NCBI RefSeq assembly: GCF_900113315.1
Contig: NZ_FOZG01000001.1
Span: 930,001-994,000, forward strand
Length of the DNA stretch: 64,000 nt
Reading direction: 5' to 3'
Source of the DNA: Sphingomonas jatrophae
GTDB taxonomy: Bacteria > Pseudomonadota > Alphaproteobacteria > Sphingomonadales > Sphingomonadaceae
Positions 58,980 through 64,000 of this stretch are shown here, in pieces (within the stretch, counting starts at the first letter, position 1; the number at the start of each line of letters is the position of its first letter). The notes beneath the pieces are model-generated. The model made no database searches and had not been told where the DNA came from. It saw only the letters and a program-made list of their open reading frames with translations. A program made the translations under genes and the position numbers.

Positions 58980-59536
58980 CGCTCGACCGTCCCGACCCGG
59001 CGGATCTTCCGCTGCAGCTGCATCACGCCGTAGAGCAAGGCCTCCGCAGTCGGCGGGCAGCCAGGGACGTAGATGTCCACCGGCACGATGCGGTCGCAAC
59101 CGCGCACCACCGAATAGCTGTAATGGTAATAGCCGCCGCCATTGGCGCAGCTGCCCATCGAGATGACGTAGCGCGGCTCGCTCATCTGGTCGTAAACGCG
59201 GCGCAGCGCCGGCGCCATCTTGTTGCACAGCGTGCCCGCGACGATCATCACATCCGACTGGCGCGGGGATGCGCGCGGGGCGACGCCGAACCGCTCCAGA
59301 TCGTAGCGCGGCATGTTGACGTGGATCATCTCCACCGCGCAGCAGGCCAGACCGAAGGTCATCCACCAGAGCGAGCCGGTGCGCGCCCACTGGAACAGTT
59401 CCTCCGTCGAGGTGACGAGGAAGCCCTTGTCCTGCACCTGCGCGTTCAGATCATCGAAGAAGGCGCGATCCGGCTCGGTCTGCGCGCTCTCGGGCAAGAA
59501 CGGCGCGGCGGGATCCCGGAAGATTTCTACTCCCAA
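58976..59536 (-). CDS. nuoB: NADH-quinone oxidoreductase subunit B
   Basis: PSST-type subunit with the terminal cluster N2 that reduces quinone, 186 residues. Ligands are in [13 protein letters not shown] (tandem Cys), [39 protein letters not shown]. The frame is open to 59755 through nuoA, but a TTG at 59536 has AAGGGAG 8 bases upstream and yields the usual MGVEIF N-terminus, so the gene overlaps the nuoA end by 10 bases. Confidence 0.95.
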   Translation of the reverse strand: MGVEIFRDPAAPFLPESAQTEPDRAFFDDLNAQVQDKGFLVTSTEELFQWARTGSLWWMTFGLACCAVEMIHVNMPRYDLERFGVAPRASPRQSDVMIVAGTLCNKMAPALRRVYDQMSEPRYVISMGSCANGGGYYHYSYSVVRGCDRIVPVDIYVPGCPPTAEALLYGVMQLQRKIRRVGTVER

Positions 59537-59904
59537 TCGAGTGCTCCCTTCTTCCAGGCATAGACGAAGCCCAGCGTCAGCTCCGCCAGGAAGATCATCA
59601 TCGCGAGCCAGCCGCCGAAGCCGATTGCCCCGAGCGAGACCGCCCACGGATACAGAAATGCGGCCTCGAGATCGAACACGATGAAGAGGATCGCGATAAG
59701 ATAGAATCGCACGTCGAACTGCGAGCGGCTGTCCTCGAAGGCCGGGAAACCGCACTCATATTCGGCGAGCTTGTCGGGATAGGGATTTGCCGCACCCGTG
59801 AGCCGGCTGACGATCATCGGCAGCACGACGAAAGCCGTCGACAGCAGCAGCGCCACTGCGACGAACAACAGGATGGGCAAATATCCGGCGGCAACCGACG
59901 CCAT
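59527..59904 (-). CDS. nuoA: NADH-quinone oxidoreductase subunit A
   Basis: Small membrane subunit of complex I near the quinone channel, 125 residues, three helices. Conserved loop [43 protein letters not shown] with the signature Cys and acidic residues. First gene of the 14-gene operon nuoABCDEFGHIJKLMN. GGAGGAG lies 7 bases before the ATG at 59904. A Fur-like box and weak promoter elements are found upstream. Confidence 0.97.
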   Translation of the reverse strand: MASVAAGYLPILLFVAVALLLSTAFVVLPMIVSRLTGAANPYPDKLAEYECGFPAFEDSRSQFDVRFYLIAILFIVFDLEAAFLYPWAVSLGAIGFGGWLAMMIFLAELTLGFVYAWKKGALDWE

Positions 59905-60006
59905 TGGGTTCTCCTCCGGGAGCCGGGCTCCCGCGCTTTCCGCGGAGCCGGCCGGGCGCTTCAGCCTCTAGTCTTGCCGCACATGCGAAGCAAGGCGGAG
60001 CGCCCG

Positions 60007-60022
60007 TGAGAATGATTCGCAA
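60007..60022. promoter_or_regulatory. Fur-like iron box upstream of nuoA
   Basis: TGAGAAT-G-ATTCGCA(A): a 7-1-7 inverted repeat with arms matching at 6 of 7 positions, close to the Fur consensus TGATAAT-N-ATTATCA. It lies about 105 bases upstream of the nuoA ATG and about 13 bases upstream of the candidate -35. Which divergent side it controls is not certain. Confidence 0.5.
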
Positions 60023-60172
60023 CTAGCCGCCACGGCCTGGGACTGTTTACAGGATCTACACGAATTTGTTCGCAGCCGCAGCAAGCAAGTCCTTCAACAT
60101 ACAACGGAAACCTTTTGTGGTTCCCGACGTTCTGAGACCGAACTCAACCGATAAAAGAAGGTCGCGGAGAGG

Positions 60173-60313
60173 ATGATATACGGAGCGTTGGCCGGCGGCC
60201 ACGATGCAGCGGCGACCGGCCGGGTCAAGATGCCGATGCCGTGGCGGGTTTCGATGATGGCCGGTACGTCGCTCCTCCTCTGGTCGGTCATCCTCGTCCC
60301 GTTCATCGCCTGA
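60173..60313 (+). CDS. Possible small membrane protein
   Basis: A 46-residue frame starting MIYGALAGGHDAAATGR and ending in one hydrophobic helix (SMMAGTSLLLWSVILVPFIA). The basic MPWRV before the helix fits a C-tail-anchored or single-pass inner membrane protein. GGAGAGG lies directly before the ATG, a tight spacing that weakens the case. No family recognised. It is followed 61 bases later by the AGE epimerase gene in the same direction. Confidence 0.35.
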   Translation: MIYGALAGGHDAAATGRVKMPMPWRVSMMAGTSLLLWSVILVPFIA

Positions 60314-60373
60314 GTGCTCGTTCGGGCCGGGCCGCCGTTGCAAGCGTCGCAGGCCTGTGCTTGAGCCACCGAT

Positions 60374-61483
60374 GTGACCGATTCAAACCTCTCCGCAGGG
60401 CGCGATTGGGCGCGCTCATGGCTCCTCGATGCGGCTTTGCCGCTGTGGTGGGAGGCCGCGGCCGATCGCACCTGGGGGGGCTGGGCAGAGCGGCTCGACC
60501 AGCAAGGTAAGCCGACCGACGATCCTCGGCGCGCCCGTGTGCAGGCGCGCATGGTGTTCGTTTATGCTCAGGCGAAGCGGCTTGGCTGGCGCGGGCCGGC
60601 AGATGATGCGATCCGCCACGGCCTGGACTATCTGCTATCCCGCTATCGCCGGTCCGATGGGCTCTTCCGCAAGGCTGTCCTCCCCGATGGGACGCCGGCG
60701 GACGATGGTTATGACCTGTACGATCAGGCCTTCGCGCTGCTGGCGCTCAACGCCGCCTATCGCGCATTGGGGCAGCCAGCGGAGATAAGGGCCGAGGCCG
60801 ACGCCCTGCTCGGCCGCCTGGACACGCTACTGGCGCATCCCTTCGCCGGCTTCGAGGAGGCCCGCCCGCGTGCCCTCCCCCTCCGCTCCAACCCGCACAT
60901 GCACATGCTGGAAGCACTGCTCGCCTGGACCGAGAGGGGCGTGGGTGGCGCGTATGAGGCGCGGGCACGCCAGATTGCGGAGCTGGCGCGCACTCGTTTC
61001 ATCGATCCGGCAACGGGCGCCATCGGCGAATATTTCGACGGCGACTGGCACTTCATGCCTGGCGACAAGGGCGGCGTGCGGGAGCCCGGACATCAGTTCG
61101 AATGGGCTTATCTGCTCGGCGAGGCGGATCGGCTGCTCGGCACAAGCAGCAGCACGCACATTCAGCGCCTCTACGCCTTCGGTGCACAGCATGGTGTCGA
61201 CCCGGCGCGCGGCGTGGCGGTGTTCGAGATGGATGCGGAGGGCCGCATCATCGATCCCGATGCGCGGCTCTGGTCACAGACGGAGCGGCTGCGCACGGCG
61301 CTGACGCTCGGCCACGACAAGGATGCGGACGAGGCTTTGGCCGCGATCCGCCGCTTTCTGGACGTGCCGGTGCGGGGCCTGTGGCTCGATCGGATGAAGC
61401 CGGACGGCCACATCGTGGACGAGCCTGCACCGGGCTCGTCCTTCTATCACATCGTCAGCGCGCTGCTCCCGCTGATTGGCTGA
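60374..61483 (+). CDS. AGE family epimerase/isomerase
   Basis: (alpha/alpha)6-barrel enzyme of the N-acylglucosamine 2-epimerase family, 369 residues. Such enzymes interconvert mannose/glucose/fructose-type sugars or N-acetylglucosamine and N-acetylmannosamine. Seen: LPLWWEAAADRTWGGWAERLD near the N-terminus, RARVQARMVFVYAQAKRLGW (conserved Arg), SNPHMHMLEALLAW with the His pair, EPGHQFEWAYLLGEA with the catalytic-type His, and a C-terminal FYHIVSALLPL. The set resembles mannose/aldose isomerases of Sphingomonads more than NAG epimerase, but the substrate is open. GTG start at 60374. Convergent with the E2 gene, 19 bases away. Confidence 0.87.
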   Translation: MTDSNLSAGRDWARSWLLDAALPLWWEAAADRTWGGWAERLDQQGKPTDDPRRARVQARMVFVYAQAKRLGWRGPADDAIRHGLDYLLSRYRRSDGLFRKAVLPDGTPADDGYDLYDQAFALLALNAAYRALGQPAEIRAEADALLGRLDTLLAHPFAGFEEARPRALPLRSNPHMHMLEALLAWTERGVGGAYEARARQIAELARTRFIDPATGAIGEYFDGDWHFMPGDKGGVREPGHQFEWAYLLGEADRLLGTSSSTHIQRLYAFGAQHGVDPARGVAVFEMDAEGRIIDPDARLWSQTERLRTALTLGHDKDADEALAAIRRFLDVPVRGLWLDRMKPDGHIVDEPAPGSSFYHIVSALLPLIG

Positions 61484-61502
61484 CCAGCGGGGCTGCTGCC
61501 GA

Positions 61503-62786
61503 TCAGTCGATCAGCAGCAGCGCCGGCGTTTCCAGCAGGCGCTTGACCGCCTGGACGAAGCTGGCCGCATCCCAGCCGTCAACGACGCGGTGATCGCAGC
61601 TGATCGACAGGTTCATCAGCTTGGCCGCTTCGACCCGACCGTCACGGAACACCGGCCGCTCGACCACCTTGTTCGGGCCGATGATCGCCACTTCCGGCCG
61701 GTTGATTACCGGCGTGGTGGCGATGCCGCCAAGCGGCCCGAGCGAGGTGAGCGTCAGCGTCGAGCCGCTGAGCTCCGCCGAGCTTGCCTTGCCCGTGCGC
61801 GCCGCATCGGCCAGACGGCGGATCTCGCCCGCCAGCTGCCAGATGTTCATGCCCTGCGCATCGCGGATCACCGGCACCATCAGCCCGGCGTCGGTCTGCG
61901 TCGCGATGCCCAGATGCACCGCGCCGTGCCGCGTCACCACGCCCGCTTCGTCGTCGTAGCGCGCATTGAGCATCGGAAACTCAGGCAGGGCCTTGACGAT
62001 CGCGACGATCAGCAGAGGCAGCATCGTCAGCTTCGGCTTGCCGCCACGCGTCTCGTTCAGGTCGCCGCGCAGCAGCTCCAGCTTCGTCACGTCGATCTCG
62101 TCGACATAGGTAAAGTGGGGGATGGCGCGCTTCGCCGCGGCCATGTTCTCCGCAATGCGACGACGCAGGCCGATCACCTTGACCTGCTGGTCGGCGCGCG
62201 CGGCTGCCGCCGGGCGATAGCCCTGCGAATAGGTGAGGAAGGCATCGAGATCGGCGTGACGGACGCGGCCGTCCTCGGCCGGCTTCACCTCGCCGAGATC
62301 GATGCCGAGCGACTTGGCACGCGCACGCACCGCCGGCGAGGCGAGCACCTGGCGGTGCGCGGCGGCAGGCGCCTCGACCTTGGCGGCAGCCGGCATCGGC
62401 ACGGGTGCGGCCGGCGGCTCTTCACCGGGCAGCTTGGTGCCGGGCTCCGGCGCGGCGGGCTCGGGCGCGCCCTCGGGCTGCGCTTCCTCGACCATGCAGA
62501 CGTCGGAGAGCGTCGCTTCCTCGCCATGCTCGACCTCGGCCTCACCGGCCACCTCGAAGCTGGCGAGCACGGAGCCGATAGCGATCAGCTCGCCCACTTC
62601 ACCCGCAATCGCGGTGACGGTGCCGGCGACCGGCGACGACATCTCCACCGTCGCCTTGTCGGTCATCATGTCGGCGAGGGGCTGATCCTCCTCGATGACA
62701 TCGCCGACCTTGACGTGCCACGCGACGATCTCGGCCTCGGCAATGCCTTCGCCGATGTCGGGGAGCTTGAAATCGAACCGGGCCAC
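61503..62786 (-). CDS. bkdB: Branched-chain 2-oxoacid dehydrogenase E2 (dihydrolipoyl acyltransferase)
   Basis: Core acyltransferase of the branched-chain 2-oxoacid dehydrogenase complex, which degrades Val, Leu and Ile keto acids. The 427-residue product has one lipoyl domain with the lipoylated Lys44 in MMTDKATVEMSSP, an Ala/Pro/Glu linker (about 88-135), a peripheral subunit-binding domain (VLASPAVRARAKSLGIDLGEV...GRVRHADLDAF) and the catalytic domain ending with SCDHRVVDGWDAA (HxxxDG). The GTG at 62786 lies directly after the E1-beta stop with GGAGG upstream. The sequence is close to DBT-type E2; PDH-type is less likely given the E1 genes. Confidence 0.92.
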   Translation of the reverse strand: MARFDFKLPDIGEGIAEAEIVAWHVKVGDVIEEDQPLADMMTDKATVEMSSPVAGTVTAIAGEVGELIAIGSVLASFEVAGEAEVEHGEEATLSDVCMVEEAQPEGAPEPAAPEPGTKLPGEEPPAAPVPMPAAAKVEAPAAAHRQVLASPAVRARAKSLGIDLGEVKPAEDGRVRHADLDAFLTYSQGYRPAAAARADQQVKVIGLRRRIAENMAAAKRAIPHFTYVDEIDVTKLELLRGDLNETRGGKPKLTMLPLLIVAIVKALPEFPMLNARYDDEAGVVTRHGAVHLGIATQTDAGLMVPVIRDAQGMNIWQLAGEIRRLADAARTGKASSAELSGSTLTLTSLGPLGGIATTPVINRPEVAIIGPNKVVERPVFRDGRVEAAKLMNLSISCDHRVVDGWDAASFVQAVKRLLETPALLLID

Positions 62787-62787
62787 G

Positions 62788-63801
62788 TCAATCCTCCATC
62801 GCGCGCTGGATCGCCAGACGCAGGCGCACGGGCCCCGGGAAATAGGCCCATTCCAAACTGTGCGGATACGGCGTGTCCCATCCGGTGGCGCGCTGCACCG
62901 GCGCCTCGAGATGGTGGAAGCACCGCTCCTGCACGATCGCGGACAGCTCCGCACCGAACCCGCCCGTCCGCGTCGCTTCGTGCACGACGACGCAGCGGCC
63001 GGTCTTCTTGACAGATTTCTCGATCGTCTCGACGTCGAGCGGCACGATCGAGCGCAGGTCGATCACCTCCGCATCGATGCCGTCATTCTCCGCCAGCGCG
63101 ACTGCGACGTGGACCATCGTACCATAAGCGAGGATCGTCACCGCCTCGCCCTCGCGCACCACCTTCGCCTCGCCCAGCGGGATGCGATAATGCCCTTCGG
63201 GCACCTCGCTTGCCGGATGCTTGCTCCAGGGCGTGACGGGCTTGCCGTAATGGCCGTCGAACGGGCCGTTGTAGATGCGCTTCGGCTCGAAGAAGATAAC
63301 GGGGTCATTATCCTCAATGGCCGAGATCAGCAGACCCTTCGCGTCATAAGGCGTCGACGGGATGACCGTCTTCAAGCCCGCGACATGGGCGAAGATGCCC
63401 TCGGGCGACTGGCTGTGCGTCTGCCCACCGAAGATGCCGCCGCCGAAGGGCGAGCGAACCGTGATCGGCGCGGTGAACTCACCGGCCGAGCGGTAGCGCA
63501 GGCGGGCCGCCTCCGACACGAGCTGGTCGAACGCCGGATAGATGTAATCGGCAAACTGGATTTCGGGCACCGGGCGCAGGCCATAGGTGCACATGCCGAC
63601 CGCGACGCCGACAATGCCGAGCTCGTTGATCGGCGTATCGAACACGCGGGTGAGACCGTATTTCTTCTGCAGCCCTTCGGTCGCCTTGAAGACGCCGCCG
63701 AAATAGCCGACGTCCTCACCCAGCACGACCATGTTCGGGTCCGCGCCCAGGCAGACGTCCAGCGCGGAGTTGATCGCCTGGATCATGTTCATCGTCGGCA
63801 T
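62788..63801 (-). CDS. bkdA2: Branched-chain 2-oxoacid dehydrogenase E1 component, beta subunit
   Basis: Beta subunit of the thiamine-diphosphate-dependent E1 that decarboxylates branched-chain 2-oxoacids. The 337-residue product resembles BCKDHB: GEDVGYFGGVFKATEGL, RVFDTPINELGIVGVAVGM, EIQFADYIYPAFDQLVSEAARLRYRS, SPFGGGIFGGQTHSQSPEG with the conserved His, and RTGGFGAELSAIVQE. It lies 3 bases after E1-alpha and is followed by the E2 gene after a single base, so the three genes form one operon. Confidence 0.95.
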   Translation of the reverse strand: MPTMNMIQAINSALDVCLGADPNMVVLGEDVGYFGGVFKATEGLQKKYGLTRVFDTPINELGIVGVAVGMCTYGLRPVPEIQFADYIYPAFDQLVSEAARLRYRSAGEFTAPITVRSPFGGGIFGGQTHSQSPEGIFAHVAGLKTVIPSTPYDAKGLLISAIEDNDPVIFFEPKRIYNGPFDGHYGKPVTPWSKHPASEVPEGHYRIPLGEAKVVREGEAVTILAYGTMVHVAVALAENDGIDAEVIDLRSIVPLDVETIEKSVKKTGRCVVVHEATRTGGFGAELSAIVQERCFHHLEAPVQRATGWDTPYPHSLEWAYFPGPVRLRLAIQRAMED

Positions 63802-63804
63802 GCG

Positions 63805-64000
63805 TCAGCGCCCCGCCGCTTTGCTCTCGGCCAGAAGCTGGGCCGCCTGTTCCCTCAAGTGCCGCGGCATCTCCTCGAAGATGTCCTCGAACATCGTCTC
63901 CAGCGGCTGGTGCAGACCTTCGCCCAGGATCCCGTCCTTTTCTGCCGTGCGGGCGGCGTCACGCACCTCTTCCGCCAGTTCCTTGTCCATTGCGGCGTGC
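63805..64000 (-). CDS. bkdA1: Branched-chain 2-oxoacid dehydrogenase E1, alpha subunit (C-terminus only)
   Basis: The minus-strand frame enters from the right edge and ends at 63805. The visible 64 residues are charged and helical (MDKELAEEVRDAARTAEKDG, TMFEDIFEEMPRHLREQAAQ), matching the C-terminal end of branched-chain E1-alpha subunits. Its position just before the E1-beta gene supports this. The internal ATG at 63990 is not the start. Confidence 0.85.
   Translation of the reverse strand, partial: HAAMDKELAEEVRDAARTAEKDGILGEGLHQPLETMFEDIFEEMPRHLREQAAQLLAESKAAGR

Larger units (their letters stand above)
59905..60373. other. Divergent upstream region of nuoA and the AGE epimerase gene
   Basis: A 469-base region. 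It contains a Fur-like box (60007-60022), a weak minus-strand promoter for nuoA (on the minus strand TTGCTT at 59993-59988 and TAGAGG at 59970-59965, 17-base spacer), GC-rich hairpins in the nuoA leader (59925-59960), and a possible 46-codon gene (60173-60313). A/T-richer than its surroundings, as expected for a control region. Confidence 0.6.

Overview
This 64 kb window is a GC-rich, densely packed stretch of an alphaproteobacterial chromosome. A Sphingomonas-like (Sphingomonadales) origin is inferred from the gene content: RNase J, a separate nuoC and nuoD, rplY-pth, gltX-gltA, a trigger factor with a long His-rich tail, and palindromic intergenic elements of a kind common in that group. Nearly everything is housekeeping or core metabolism. 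I see no insertion sequence, prophage, integrase or CRISPR array; a lone GH19 endolysin-like gene is the only phage-flavoured item.

Layout. 1-2910: glyS (cut by the window edge) and glyQ. 3029-6284: a TraB/GumN-like protein, the GH19 hydrolase, rplY and pth, separated by palindromic repeats. 6344-12489: a fatty-acid or related acyl-CoA degradation cluster (two SDRs, thiolase, acyl-CoA dehydrogenase) divergent from a TetR regulator and a second thiolase. 12544-14674: an overlapping M48 peptidase and DUF898 membrane protein. 14753-26936: tRNA-Val(CAC), hup, lon, dctA, a HAD hydrolase, a membrane glycosyltransferase, clpX, clpP, a GT2 glycosyltransferase, trigger factor and tRNA-Leu(UAG), a largely proteostasis-related block. 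27052-33324: a small acidic protein coupled to a mutarotase-like epimerase, a small lipoprotein, comEC, gltX and gltA.

33429-40118 is the least understood region. On the minus strand lie an Hpt-like protein, a nucleotidyltransferase/CDP-alcohol-transferase-like membrane protein, a DUF2336 protein and a histidine-kinase-like protein, all divergent from an 890-residue membrane-anchored coiled-coil protein. Three of these proteins appear to have lost the residues that normally do the chemistry (the kinase H-box His, the Hpt His, all four CDP-alcohol transferase Asp), so this is the best candidate for an undescribed system.

40131-59904 is a long minus-strand run: the complete 14-gene complex I operon nuoA-N, then birA, a fatty-acid-hydroxylase-family protein, coaX and RNase J, followed by an OmpA-like and a DUF1467 protein. 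A Fur-like box lies upstream of nuoA. 60173-64000: a possible 46-residue membrane protein, an AGE-family epimerase, and the branched-chain 2-oxoacid dehydrogenase genes for E2, E1-beta and the 3' end of E1-alpha.

Regulatory highlights: lon, clpP and clpX each have a sigma-32-like promoter with the same 15-nt spacer. Three classes of palindromic repeat sit in the intergenic gaps, one of them inside the nuo operon.
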